64,000 bases of DNA from Lithodes maja (taxonomy: Eukaryota; Arthropoda; Malacostraca; Decapoda; Lithodidae), in NCBI GenBank assembly GCA_037953745.1, contig JBAKBP010000205.1, positions 62,001-126,000 on the forward strand. The letters run 5' to 3'. Below the pieces are notes generated by a model that had not been told where the DNA came from, made no database searches, and saw only the letters and a program-made list of their open reading frames with translations. Within the stretch, counting starts at the first letter, position 1; the number at the start of each line of letters is the position of its first letter. Below are positions 1 to 11,611 of the stretch, one piece after another. Made by a program: the position numbers and the translations under genes.

Positions 1-148
1 ATATAGATAATATGAAGAGAGAAAACAAGTTAAATATGAAACAGTGGAGCAAAACAGCCACCCGGAGGCAATAATCACAGTCCGCCCAGTTCAGCCAACC
101 AGCGCGCTCGCTGACGTGACGGGTGGGTATATAAGGAAGGAGGTGGGG

Positions 149-624
149 GGGCAGTGATGATAGGGGCAACCCTGCCTAACGCTTGCAACCCTGATAATAG
201 ATCAGAAGGTTAAGCAACGTAGGGTCTGGTCAGTAGTTGGATGGGTGACCGCGCCAGCACAGCAGTTGCTGGGTGGGTTTGGCATGTCCTGCTCCAGCAA
301 AGGCAGTAGCTGGTTGGGTGATTGCACCCGGTACCGACATTGACCAGATGTTGCCCTAGGGGTGGGTGAAATTTCCCTGGCTTGCCACCAGGGTTCAAGT
401 AGCCCAGGAGTGTTGAACAAACTCCATTCCCTGTCAGTTCCGTCTCACTCAGACGAAAATGAGTACCTGGATTCATGGTGGCTAAAATGAATTCAGGGGC
501 CTGATTGGTGGCTTCCTACAACCAATCAACACACGAGACTGAGAACTTGGTTAGCCACCAGGATTGCTCAGTGGCCATTGGGCAGGCCTTCTCTCGTGTT
601 CGCCTCGTCCCACCCATACGTTAA
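149..624 (+). repeat. 5S-derived repeat, copy 1 (left part)
   Basis: This block recurs almost unchanged at 1367-1835, an offset of about 1,215 bases. It starts at GGGCAGTGAT, carries a 5S rRNA-like core and ends at a TTAA (621-624) where a 410-bp element is inserted. The repeat resumes at 1039 and continues to about 1134. Its far end, ending in CTATATACTTCCGTTCC, occurs three times (about 1098-1134, 1320-1356, 1900-1937), so the locus is a small disordered tandem array. The family could be a 5S-derived SINE (SINE3-like) or a satellite built on 5S; the sequence alone does not decide. Confidence 0.75.
174..255 (+). pseudogene. 5S rRNA-like sequence (3' half conserved), copy 1
   Basis: Bases 206-252 match the middle and 3' part of eukaryotic 5S rRNA. 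GTTAAGCAACGTAGGG corresponds to box A, TCTGGTCAG to the intermediate element and TTGGATGGGTGACCGC to box C. The 5' half (174-205) and the 3' terminal stem are not recognisable, so this is unlikely to give functional ribosomal RNA. The retained segment is the internal type 1 Pol III promoter, as expected for a 5S-derived SINE or pseudogene. Confidence 0.7.
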
Positions 625-1034
625 CCCTTAAAAAGCGGCACACCACATAAGTCGAGTTGAAAAAACTGGCAAAAAACGGGTGAAAAAAGGGTGGAAATAG
701 AGTGAAAATGGGTGGGATAGTAATGATCCATACGTCCGACATCTGTGGCCTCCCGGCCCACACTAACTCCAGTTCCCCCACCGCGCGGGAGGATGACAGT
801 GTAACCAATAGTTCGCTAAAAGTGAGCAATGTAGCAAAATCAGCTAAACTTCCATCTTCGAGGTAACACTGTCAGTGCTCCACGAGTGCTACGTAGCTGT
901 ATGTTGCGTCATTGTGTAGCGATTTCCACCTAGTTTTCGGCGCAATACAGTTCCTTTCATACTGATGGTTGATATAGCAGTCAGAATGGCCTGAAAAGGC
1001 CCAAAACGGCCACAGAGGGCCCGCTAGACAAGGG
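625..1034. mobile_element. TTAA-flanked non-autonomous element (piggyBac-type), 410 bp
   Basis: The element begins CCCTTAAAAAGCGG and ends CCGCTAGACAAGGG. Read inward, both ends start CCCTT and carry AGCGG at the same distance, giving short imperfect terminal inverted repeats. TTAA lies on each side (621-624 and 1035-1038). The uninterrupted paralogue at 1836-1839 has one TTAA at the same position, so the boundaries and duplication are exact. There is no coding capacity. TTAA targets and CCCT-type ends are known for piggyBac elements. Confidence 0.88.
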
Positions 1035-1038
1035 TTAA

Positions 1039-1134
1039 ACTGGGTACCTGGAGTGTAAAATCGGCCTTGGCGTAGGTCGTATCACTAGGGTAAATTTGAT
1101 TACTTGCTTCACCTTTCCTATATACTTCCGTTCC
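1039..1134 (+). repeat. 5S-derived repeat, copy 1 (right part)
   Basis: Continuation of the first repeat copy beyond the inserted element. It matches about 1840-1937 of the second copy, starting ACTGGGTACCTGGAGTG, with one or two substitutions. Confidence 0.75.
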
Positions 1135-1366
1135 CTATGTGTTGTCCGTCCTGTCCCCTCTCGAAAAGTATCCTCAAACTGTCTCTCCAACAAAAACCAG
1201 CTCACGCAAGTTGGGTCAAGCCCCGACGCCTTCATCTCCTACTAAAATTCACTTCCTCACCCCCTACTACTTCCTCTGTACCAACTCTAGTATTCGAAGC
1301 ATAAGAGTGATCAAATTTTAATTACTTGCTTCACCTTTCCTATATACTTCCGTTCCGTATACTTCC

Positions 1367-1937
1367 GGGCAGTGATAGGGGCAACCCTGCCTAACGCTTG
1401 CAACCCTGATAATAGATCAGAAGGTTAAGCAACGTAGGGTCTGGTCAGTAGTTGGATGGGTGACCGCACCAGCACAGCAGTTGCTGGGTGGGTTTGGCAT
1501 GTCCTGCTCCAGCAAAGGCAGTAGCTGGTTGGGTGATTGCACCCGGTACCGACATTGACCAGATGTTGCCCTAGGGGTGGGTGAAATTTCCCTGGCTTGC
1601 CACCAGGGTTCAAGTAGCCCAGGAGTGTTGAACAAACTCCATTCCCTGTCAGTTCCGTCTCACTCAGACGAAAATGAGTACCTGGATTCATGGTGGCTAA
1701 AATGAATTCAGGGGCCTGATTGGTGGCTTCCTACAACCAATCAACACACGAGACTGAGAACTTGGTTAGCCACCAGGATTGCTCAGTGGCCATTGGGCAG
1801 GCCTTCTCTCGTGTTCGCCTCGTCCCACCCATACGTTAAACTGGGTACCTGGAGTGTAAAATCGGCCTTGGCGTAGGTCGTATCATTAGGGTAAATTTGA
1901 TTACTTGCTTCACCTTTCCTATATACTTCCGTTCCGT
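1367..1937 (+). repeat. 5S-derived repeat, copy 2 (uninterrupted)
   Basis: Second copy, without the 410-bp insertion. It differs from copy 1 by scattered substitutions and a 3-base indel near the start. A 36-base segment ending CTATATACTTCCGTTCC occurs both just before it (1320-1356) and at its end, so copy 2 is bounded by direct repeats that could reflect tandem duplication or, less likely, a long target-site duplication. Confidence 0.75.
1389..1470 (+). pseudogene. 5S rRNA-like sequence, copy 2
   Basis: Same 5S core as copy 1, with box A-, intermediate- and box C-like segments within 1421-1467. It differs from copy 1 at one position just after box C (GACCGCACC against GACCGCGCC). The 5' half is degenerate, as in copy 1. 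Confidence 0.7.
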
Positions 1938-1940
1938 TCC

Positions 1941-4900
1941 GGCAGTGAGCATGACACAGATGGCACCAGATGGTCAACACCATTTCAGGGCACTCTCTCC
2001 CTCTCTACCCTATCCCTACAGCTACAGAGGGGTTCGAAGTAAACGAAGATTCGAGGAAGACGAACAATGACAATTACAAGAGTCCAAGAGACGGATTGCC
2101 CAGTCTCCATATGCCCAAATCCGTCTACAATATCCTGGACCTGTTCGCACATTGCACATCCACATCAACTCTCCCAAAGGCTACATGGAGTGGAAGGAAT
2201 CTTGACGGAACACAAACTGGCGCAAGCTTGGTGGCCAGCATAAAACAAGAAAGAAGAACCAGAGGATCAACTTTTATTAATAAGACCTATTTGCCTGCAA
2301 ATAATTATGAAAAGAGAGAAATTAACTAACACGGCTGTGTGCCAGTAAAATTAGTATTGCTTATATTAGGTGATCCCTATTAAAGACACAGATAGACAAA
2401 TGATGAAGAGTATTGGCTCAGCTCTGTTAGTATAGGTCAGATATGGGAGTTGGTGAACTTTGAAAAGTCACTACTGCAGAGTATTAGTTGGTTAAATGTT
2501 AGATACAAGGCAATAAGGGTATTTGTCCTGCAATATCCTCAGTCTGATTAGTGAGAGACAAATTATATAATTATGGAAATACACCAGAATAGTTAATGTC
2601 TCGCCAGAGTCTAGAGAAAAGGAAACAACTAGTTTTGCTGATAGATTGATTTAGTTGGACACAGTTCGGAAAGGCGAATTTAGCCGAACATTAGGAAGAT
2701 TTATTATATTAAAGTAAACTGATTATTCAGGAAATCATATTTCACGAACGTTTCCATGCCAACGTACCGAGAATATATTTCAATAATTTGGAGTAACACT
2801 CATTTGGGTATGTTATGCGACGGATATAATTTTTAGTCGCTTTATACAGTTCAATATTTCCACTCTAGGAAAGCTCCAGAACTACAACACTCAACTGGAA
2901 CATAGCTGACTATGATAAATAAAATTCTTAGTTCAATCAATCTCCACCAATGTCACAGAATGCACAAGTTCGGTACACACGTTTTATTTCTTATTAGCTA
3001 TGGGCACAGATACAATTATTTAACTAAGTGGTATCTATATAAAATACACTCAGAATATCCTCAATGAAATAATAATAAGGATAGTTATTCTTGCTTCATA
3101 AATCACAAAAATTAAATATACAAGTTGTAATATGGTAACCTCATCAATAATGGAGTATAAATAAGATGTTTATATACACATCGCATAAACATACACCGAT
3201 AGGTTAATCTGAAAAGAAAATAGCTAGTATCCGGATAAATAATAAACACGAGGTAGCGAGTCAATGGGGAAGGTAAATATTACTGCGTAAACACGTACAC
3301 TGAGAACTAATTATATAGAACGAGGATACTAGCTGAACTTTGAAGAACTGGATGATAATTCAATACAATAGATTATAATAATCTGAATTAACTCATAGAG
3401 TTACAATAATGAATATAAATTCAATGTAAGAATAAATTAAATATAGCCAGAATGCAGGCTGAAGATCTCAACCGGGACGGATTAACTCGCATGATATGGA
3501 CAGGAGTTTAACTATAACTCAAAGGGGAAACATAAAACTGAGTTTGACGTCAGGAAGTATAAATATAAATTTAGTCTGAATAGGAGACTGATAATAACTC
3601 TCTCTCTCTGTGGACACTTATACACTCGATTACGTACTCAGCTAATAATAACAAAACAGAATTAGATCTGAAAAGTCTTCACTGGTAATTACGTGTATGG
3701 TGTATGTATAATTTCCTAACGAATATAACTATAACCCGTATATGAATTATATGAATCTATAAGTCAAGGAATATTAGTTATATCAATATCACAGATATAA
3801 TATGTATTGTTCTCTCAACGCGAGTGACGATTGCTAGAAGGCGAGAATATATAATCTCTAAAGGATGGCACTTTGAACACTTAACATATCTCATAATTAT
3901 AACATTTGAAATAATCATCAAAACTATAGAATTAAACAAAAGGCACTTAAGTTTGTTGAAGATATGAAGTAGAACCCGTGAGAGATCTGGTCACACGTGG
4001 TAACTGAGTAGGATGTCCAGCTGCCTATTTCCACCAGGGGGGACACGTCCTTCAGTCGCACTAGTAGAATGGTCAGTTTTACGTTGCCTAACACTAGCAC
4101 TTGGTCAACTGCACCCAAACAGCTTGCAGGATACTTTTCAAGGGGATTCTGGCTAACCCCTACGGAGGTATTCTCAGAATTAACTTTGACTACAATTACG
4201 TACGTTCGCCCTAAGGAGAGGTACTCGAAAGTAGAGTAAATGTTGCCTACAATATCTTGTTTCGGGCAGGTAATAATCGGTTTTTAATTTGGTATTCAGG
4301 TAGTGCGTTTCGGAATATTGAGAGGCATGTGAATTACAGGTTTGGATTATTGTTTGGTTATTAAAGGTCTTAAAAATATAATGCATATAGGGTTACATAG
4401 ATAATGTTATTCTTTAGTTATTAAAATTAGTAGTAATTACTAGAAAGCTTGTAGGATTGAATAATAATCGATTTACAGTTTGATGGTTCTTATAAATTTG
4501 TTAGGTATTATGTATTCGTTACTAGTTGGAATACGGCTCTTGTTGTTGTGTGTTGTCCTAGTCGTAGTAGAGGTGGTTATTTCTTTGTGGGTAGAGACAG
4601 GGAAATTGAGGAGGTTGATGCCGTAATTCCATAAACGATCTCTCGTCATAGTCGAGCTCTGGTTCTGGTGTGGAATTTACACCTGTGGAGGGGAGCGACT
4701 ATTGTTGGAGCCTCGGCTGGGAGGGATTAGCACCTGGAAGCGGCCCGTATCCTTGCTGCCCAGGTAGTAGGCTGTGTTTATCTTTGGTTGGTGGTATGGG
4801 GCACTGAGGTATACTGCTTTCTGGTTTGTGGTTGTTGTTATTCTTTCTCCTTGTGGTTCTTATGGCAGTAATTCTATATGTTGATGTTGGGGGCTTTTCT

Positions 4901-5535
4901 ATTTTTGGGAGTAGGTTCTAGAGATGCTTTGGATCATTGTCCTCGAGCCCCGTCATCTCAGGGTACTCATTATTTAGTTTCAAATTAGTGGATATTAGTG
5001 TGACCTAAGCTATTCGAAGTTGAAATAAGTCAAACCATGAATAACGCTCGTGGTGATAATTCGATTTGGGAATACCAAATTCCAAAGAACGTAATTAGAC
5101 CCTGCCGTTTTAAATATATAAACCCCGGAATTGGTCCGAACTTATCTTAACCCGAGATGGGAACAAATACTATTATGTAATCGTAATACATGAAATTGAA
5201 GGTTTATGATATATAGTCAGTTTGTAATTAACTGTCGAATTATTCCAACCCCCATGTATAAGATTATTATGTTATACAATCATTATTATTAATGTTACAG
5301 TATTGTTGTTATAATTATTATTTTGATATTATTGTCAATAGTATAATGATAACAACAATAATAATACATTCGCTTTACAACACTATTATTTGAACTATTA
5401 TCGTGTATTATTATAGTAAACCATTGTTACACTATGTGGCAATTGGTTTGAGAGTCAATGTCGTTATCTTTTCATTCACTAGGGTTGGGCCGGACTTGCC
5501 AGACTTCAGTTTGGCAATATCCTTCTGATCCTCCG

Positions 5536-5538
<3 letters not shown>
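1941..5538. other. AT-rich anonymous DNA, no supported gene
   Basis: I see no recognisable protein, RNA gene or complete element in this stretch. Open frames are short (the longest, 119 codons at 1970-2329) and have no familiar motif. Composition is AT-rich with scattered TAA/TAT runs. The segment around 5270-5430 is built of irregular ATT/AAT repeats. Confidence 0.6.
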
Positions 5539-5604
<66 letters not shown>

Positions 5605-5630
5605 TGTCTGTGTGTGTGTGTGTGTATGTG
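5539..5630. repeat. (GT)n microsatellite
   Basis: About 90 bases of nearly pure GT repeats, interrupted by two CTGT units and one AT. A (CT)n tract follows at about 5637-5652. The open frames across it are runs of Cys-Val and have no coding support. Confidence 0.95.
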
Positions 5631-6127
5631 CTCTTTCCCTCTCTCTCTCTCCAGGATATTAGTGTCCTTATAAATGAGAAACTTAAATTAAGTAGCCAAT
5701 GTACAGAAGCAACAAATCAAATAGAGCACTGAGATAGTTCGGGCAAATTTTTAATTATCTCAGTATAGATATAATTATTTTATTATATAAAACTTAGTGA
5801 TGCCGCATTTGGAGTATGCTGTGCAGTTTGGTCCCCGTACTTCATAAAGGTAATTGCGAAACTCGAATTCGTTTAGCTAATAGAATAACTACTTATTCCA
5901 ACTTGGAAGTATAAACGAGAGATTAAGATAACTCTATTTTGTGTTCAATAAGTAAGCGGGGAATGAGAGGTCAACATATAGACTGCTTCAAGATTTTTTT
6001 TTTTTTTAATAACACAAATGCCAACATTCTATTTAAGATAGCTAAAGAGTGTGTTACAAGGGGAAATTAATTAAAACTAATAGACAGAAATGCGAACAAT
6101 GATACAGCAGATTTCTTCAGCTATGGC

Positions 6128-6186
6128 ATCATCAGAAAATGGAACCGTCATCCCACTGAAGGATGATGGTTCCATTTTCTGATGAT
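6128..6186. repeat. 26-bp stem hairpin with 7-base loop
   Basis: Bases 6128-6153 and 6161-6186 are inverted repeats with one mismatch, which would be a G:U pair in RNA. The loop is CACTGAA. It lies about 120 bases downstream of a poly-T run (5995-6008). It may be a remnant of a foldback element; no coding context is visible. Confidence 0.8.
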
Positions 6187-6248
6187 TAGGATCACATTTT
6201 CTGCACATTAAGTAACACATGCAAGAAAAAGATAGACATATACCTTAA

Positions 6249-6871
6249 CCCGGGAACGGCGAGAACACTCTTAAGAGGTTTTGGTGGGCAAAGGCGAGGA
6301 CCTTCTTAAGAGGTAAGGCCTAAAAAAAAAACTTTTAAAAGGCCAAAGTAGCAGTTAAAACAAGTGAAATGGTTATTAAGTGAGATAATTCCCCTCCATA
6401 CCTCCTATCACTACTCCACATCTGTCAAAATCCCCTCCTCCCCCCCCCCCTCCCTTCAATTATCACCTATTTCCCCTGTTATTCCCTTATACATTGGTAT
6501 GTTTTTGTGTAAACATCTCCAAGCTGGTCCTAGGGTGTGGTCTTGTGTGTGTCTGTGTGTGGGAAAGAGAGAGAGAGAGAGACAGGCCTCAGTCTCCCTC
6601 CAGACATCGAGAGAGCAGGGTGTAAGCCTCGCGTGTCTCTCACCTCATGAATGAACGGTCGGCAATAACTCACGATTTTCACCCTCCAAACACTATTCCT
6701 ACTTGTTTTATTGCTGTTACATGTTACTATCTCCATATTAAACGTAAAATTGGCGCATATGAATAAGTAATAACGATATTTATCGTAAAATGACGATTAT
6801 AGGCGGGAATGGAGCTTAATATTGCCGCCCAGAAGTGTGGTGTTCACTACACCCTGCTCGCGCTCGCCGGG
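6249..6871 (+). mobile_element. TTAA MITE family 1, diverged copy
   Basis: TTAA flanks lie at 6245-6248 and 6872-6875. The element starts CCCGGGAACGGCGAG and ends CTCGCGCTCGCCGGG, so the inward ends share CCCGG. Its 623-bp length almost equals the 625-627 bp of the three close copies (28749, 30078, 57313). The inside is homologous: ACTCTTAAGAG near the start, a C-rich block, a GA microsatellite, and a segment near 6675-6770 matching the TTGACCATCCAAACGCTG region. It is much more diverged than the other three. Confidence 0.75.
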
Positions 6872-6875
6872 TTAA

Positions 6876-8555
6876 AGAGATAAGTGTGGCATAGGCTTAT
6901 CATGCTGAAATAAGTACAAATTTTGGGAAGGAGAGATTAGGATACTGTAGTTTAAGAAGGGAAAAAATGGTGATGGTTTGCATGTGTTTTTATTTAAAAT
7001 TCTGTGTTTCTATGAATTCTTTCAGGGTTAAATATTTTCTGAATAACTCTGCAAAGTCATTGATTTTCAACTGTCTTATTATTATAACTATCTTTATACT
7101 TTAATATATCATATTGAAAACCAATGATTACGTCGAAGGAATCTTTACAAGAACTAGATTATATATACATTAGGGCAAAGAGAGCAAATGTGTAGTCTTT
7201 TTGCGGTTCGTCATCTTTTTTGCCGGCAGTGATCTCACACACGAGTTACTTTGGTAGAGTTTTATGAACTATCTCCTCATCAGGTCCTAATGAGGATTAC
7301 TGCGAGTGTGAACTTGTGTCAGGATACCCATACATGGTGACAGATTACTCAGACACCTGGGCTATTTGATACGAGTCTGTCCCACCTACAGGAAACCTAG
7401 TGGGCTCGTTGAGACACTTAGTCGAGACCGTGACAGAATAACTAGACATAGATTTTGCCGACGGGATACTCAGTCGACTCTCCTCGAGATTATCAGAGAA
7501 GTGAGCTTGCTTTGGTGAAGGTGGGCTGATGATTGTTGGTCCTCTCTGGGGAACCGGAGGATGGAGCGAGTGATGTAATTGTTGAGGGTGGAACTTGTGA
7601 CTTCAGCTCCTTCATACGGGATGGTACTGTTCGGGGTACTGTGTTTTTTTTTGGTAGGTTGCTGGTGTTGAGGCGTGTTAGGGCTTCTGTTAATGTTAAA
7701 TCGGGCATAGCAATTTGAAGTCCCTTTTTACTCAGCAAATAGGATTGATAATAACAGTATTTATATAACACAACAACAACAACAGAAATTATAATGATAA
7801 TACTACTTTTTAGACCAAGCCTATAAACCCTCCCGCATTGTCGTTCCTGAGACAAATAGAACAGTCCACCCTCAAGCAAAGTTTTCCCTCACAACCAAGG
7901 AAAATGGCAGTACCATATCCCCGCTCCAGACCTCCCCCCCACTCCCTGAGATTTATATACCAATCTCAGCGACCTGCATACCAGCCGCGTTGGCCTGGGA
8001 TACCAGCCTAATCGGTCTGTATAGCAATCGACTTGGCCCGTATTACAGACACGATAGCAGCCTGCAGCTTGAGACAACCGAAGCCCAGACAGCTGACTCA
8101 GCCGCAGCTACACATACCGGCATGCATCGCGAAGAAGAAGATGGATCACGACCCCTCTATTCCACCCATTTAAAAGTAGAGAGACGCCCTTGTAACATAC
8201 CTGCCGCCCCAGGGAAAGTATACACATGTTAAATAATGAGTTACTAGAGTATTTATTGTTCCTTTTGCAGGATCCATAATTAACGTAAATAATTTAACAA
8301 TCCACACTTTCCTTCCCACTTGCCGGGTATAATTATACCTTGAATCATGTTTGATCAATCTGCTGAAGCCGAGAAAGATATATTAATATTCAGTTACCAT
8401 AAGTACCTCTACACCACGCACCGCTCATTACATAAATAAATACTTTACCTAAAGTCCCCTTCAAAACTATAATTAAAACCTTAATTTATCTCTCATAATG
8501 TTCTATCATGATCTTGTATTCTTATAACCCAGTCTTTTACATTGCCATCGTTATT
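6876..8555. other. No supported gene
   Basis: Mixed-composition DNA between a MITE and a LINE fragment. Minus-strand and plus-strand frames of 60-128 codons (for example 7493-7879) have low-complexity stretches and no family motif, so I do not call them. A short stem, CCTCAT to ATGAGG, lies at about 7279-7299. Nothing else is recognisable. Confidence 0.5.
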
Positions 8556-9728
8556 GTATTAATAAACCTCTTAGACTTCTTCCACGATATCCTCAACCTC
8601 TACGATGAGAGTAAAGCTGTAGATATTATATACCTTGATTTTCAAAAGGCCTTTGACAAAGTTCCCCACAAACGTTTACTGCTAAAACTAAAAGCGCATG
8701 GAATACAAGACGGTGTGTTGAAATGGATAGAAAATTGGCTCAGCGACAGAAAGCAAAGAGTAGTTATAAACGGTAAGGCATCTAAATGGACCAATGTAAG
8801 TAGCGGGGTACCCCAGGGATCGGTACTAGGACCAATTCTCTTTCTAATTTACATCAACGACATAGATGAGGGCCTCACCTGTACAATCTCAATATTTGCT
8901 GACGATACAAAAATTGCAAATAGCGTACTCTCAAAAGAACAAGTTGACGATATGCAACACAATCTAGATAAATTGTCATGTTGGGCCCAAATTTGGCAAA
9001 TGAGTTTCAATGCGGATAAATGTAAAGTACTACATATCGGATACCTAAATGAGAAAGCAAACTATTCGATGAATGACACTCAGCTTAAGAATGTAAACAG
9101 AGAAACCGATCTGGGAGTAACAATATCGAGTAACCTAAAACCGAGTCAACAATGTTCAGAAGTTGTTAAGAAGGCAAACAAAATAATTGGCTTTATAGGC
9201 AGGTCATTTGAGCATAAATCCAAAGAAGTTATCCTAACCCTTTACAATTCCTTAGTCCGCCCTCTTCTGGAATACTGCGTTCAATCCTGGTGCCCTTATT
9301 ACCAAAAAGATATAAACAAGCTAGAACGAGTTCAACATAGAGTTCCCAAAATGATACCTAGCCTAAAGAACAAACCATACGAAGAGCAAGAGCGTCTTAG
9401 AGAATTAAATCTATTTCCTTTAACCCAGCGCAGATTAAGAGGTGACTTAATTCAAGTGTTCAAAATCATCAAAGGCATCGACAATATGAACTGTAGTAAG
9501 TACTTCACTATCGACCAATCTAATTACACGCGGGGAAACGGTTGCAAAATTATTGGTAAATCTTTTAACTCACACGAATCTAAGAATTTCTTCTTCAATC
9601 GAGTTGTCAACTTGTGGAATGGGCTTCCCCGAAACGTTATAGACTGCATCACCGTTGATTCATTTAAACTCCGCCTAGACAAATATCTCGCTTCAAACCC
9701 GCGACTGACTACGTTTGTAAATGAATAA
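8508..9728 (+). CDS. CR1/Jockey-like LINE reverse transcriptase, 5'-truncated
   Basis: A 406-residue open frame with the C-terminal part of a non-LTR retrotransposon ORF2. Visible RT motifs are YLDFQKAFDKVPHKR (about residues 43-57), SGVPQGSVLGPILF (about 103-116) and the catalytic FADDTKI (about 132-138). The thumb and C-terminal region contain SLVRPLLEYCVQSW and LRELNLFPLTQRRLRGDL, as in CR1-group elements. The endonuclease and N-terminal RT are missing, so this is a 5'-truncated dead-on-arrival copy. Family-like sequence begins near residue 20; the ATG at 8508 lies in flanking DNA and is probably not a real start. The retained frame has no stop or frameshift, which suggests a fairly recent insertion. 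Upstream DNA is unrelated; about 400 bases of 3' UTR follow. Confidence 0.88.
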   Translation: MILYSYNPVFYIAIVIVLINLLDFFHDILNLYDESKAVDIIYLDFQKAFDKVPHKRLLLKLKAHGIQDGVLKWIENWLSDRKQRVVINGKASKWTNVSSGVPQGSVLGPILFLIYINDIDEGLTCTISIFADDTKIANSVLSKEQVDDMQHNLDKLSCWAQIWQMSFNADKCKVLHIGYLNEKANYSMNDTQLKNVNRETDLGVTISSNLKPSQQCSEVVKKANKIIGFIGRSFEHKSKEVILTLYNSLVRPLLEYCVQSWCPYYQKDINKLERVQHRVPKMIPSLKNKPYEEQERLRELNLFPLTQRRLRGDLIQVFKIIKGIDNMNCSKYFTIDQSNYTRGNGCKIIGKSFNSHESKNFFFNRVVNLWNGLPRNVIDCITVDSFKLRLDKYLASNPRLTTFVNE

Positions 9729-10150
9729 CTTTATTATATCCCCCCCTCAGTTACTAACCCATCTGTCCCCTACTAACTTCCTAATCCTGCCACAGACATT
9801 AGTTCCAGGGCAGTAATTCCCTTTCCAATGTTCCCTTACCCACTCTAAACCACTGTTTGGACACTTGATCCTCAGTGTTTTGGAGGACAAGCAACCTAGA
9901 AGGGTCACTAGATCTGTTGCTGCTTGATTTCCTTTGTACTCCTTTGTATTGTGTTACCATTGTCTTATGTTGAACGTCATTACTACTTCTTCTGTAAATT
10001 TACTAATATATACTATACTCGTGTATCTGTTCTACATTTAAATCCTTCCAATTGACAAACCTCGGCAATAATGATTATTTAACAATTATAAAATCACAGC
10101 AGTAAAATAACAATAATAATATTAATACTAATAATAATAATAATAATAAT
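9729..10150 (+). mobile_element. Probable LINE 3' UTR and (TAA)n tail
   Basis: Non-coding sequence directly after the RT stop, ending in an AAT/TAA repeat tract at about 10107-10155. A short 3' UTR followed by a simple-repeat tail is usual for CR1/L2-group LINEs. The end point is an estimate because no target-site duplication could be matched to an unknown truncated 5' end. Confidence 0.45.
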
Positions 10151-10525
10151 AATACAAATAATAGTAATAATACATAAATATATATCATTATATTAATACA
10201 ACAATACAATAAAAACATCAACAACAACAACAACTGAAAATCAACCAACAAAAGGGAGAATAATAATTATAGGTACAATCATAATAATGACAAAATACCC
10301 ACAAAATAACATACCCGGTACTATACTGTAAATTCAGCTGAGAATATGATGGGTCCCGGTACGACCACGATCCAATTAATTGTCCTAATTGCTGCAACTT
10401 TTTCATCATCACCAATTAATTTTATATTAGTCGTAATCACACTCTGTAGTAAAAAATGTACTTCAATAAATTATCCTCTCCACGTACAGTCACCTACATA
10501 AATTCCGTTTCTTCCGTGATTTTAA

Positions 10526-11611
10526 GGGGGTATGGGCCGGTTTTCTGGCTACTCGTCTCCTTCGTGTTTAGCCCCATTGTTTTTTAGATTTTAAGACGTT
10601 CGGCCCATTAGTTTGGTGATTTCAAGATTTTACAACCCCTTTCGTTGTCAATATTAAGACCTTTCGTGCCATTTAGGTGTCAATTTTTTCTTGGTGAGCC
10701 TGTAATTTTTTAGAGGCCGTGACATTTTTCTACCGAAAAATTTACAAATTTATCTTGAACGGGGGTCTAAATTAGGGTGTTTTTTAAGCTTGATGGAGGT
10801 TTAAGGAGGAAACTTCAAAACATATATGAATTAATGGAATAATATACCAAAAAAAAAACAGCCATTGTCCCCTTTAGCCTTTCAATACTCTATGACTCTT
10901 TTTCGCTATACACTGGTTAACATTGGACGCTTTTACTCAGCTTCAGAAGGCCCTCTAGGTAGTTGAGGTGGTAATATCTCTCTCTATCAATGTTTTAACT
11001 CCCTTAATCCCCTCATAAGCTGAATACACTCGATTAGTGACAGCCGCAATTTAGGAAAAGAAAGTGTTATACAAATGTATAAGACAATACAATAGGTATA
11101 TTGTAAGGCTTTAACCCTATTTGGTTCGATGTTTTTTTTTTTCGATTTCCCCTGTTTCACTTCATTAGTTTGAATGTTTTAAGACGCTTCACCCCATTAG
11201 TTAGAACTTAGAATACATCGACCGGGACACTTATCTATCGGAAAAAAACAAACAATACATAATTGTTATGGAATTTATGGAACACGAAGTTAACCTCTTC
11301 AGTACAGTAATATCTTCTTTACCCTTCTTTCTAGCTGACCATAGAGGATTTTATGTAGCTCAAAAATGTCTTATGTTATTTAAGGGGCTAGTGGCTGTTT
11401 TTGGGTCTATTCATTAATGTATTCATTTAGTTTTTAGTTTTCTCGCTAGACCTCCATCAAGCTTAGAAAAACACCCCCTAGACCCTAGATAATGAAATGG
11501 GACGAAAGGTCTTAAAATTGCCATACTAATGGGCCTAACGTCTTAAAATCTGAAAACTAATGGGACTAAACATGAGGAAGAAGGGGGCCCAGAAAAACTA
11601 CTTATCACCCT
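10526..11611. mobile_element. Long inverted-repeat element with TTAA flanks (tentative)
   Basis: The left arm from 10526 (GGGGGTATGGGCCGG) and the right arm ending at 11611 are imperfect inverted repeats over roughly 200-300 bases. Matching landmarks include AAGCTTGATGGAGGT in the left arm and its complement near 11450-11465, and the TTTTAAGACGTT motif in both. TTAA is present at 10522-10525 and 11612-11615. No ORF is seen. The interval overlaps another inverted-repeat pair (11115-12027), so the history is more complex than one insertion. Confidence 0.5.

Noticed and set aside
202..1691. Minus-strand frames of 72 and 88 codons repeated in both 5S-like copies
   Set aside because: They recur because the whole repeat is duplicated; they run antisense through the 5S core and show no protein family motif.
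1970..2329. 119-codon frame
   Set aside because: No recognisable domain, no splice or promoter context, and surrounded by anonymous AT-rich DNA.
5458..5732. Cys-Val repeat frames
   Set aside because: Translation of the (GT)n microsatellite.
7262..7310. Possible hammerhead ribozyme (CTGATGAGG on the minus strand), as in Penelope-like elements
   Set aside because: The required GAAA core segment and matching stems are absent; only a short CCTCAT/ATGAGG stem remains.
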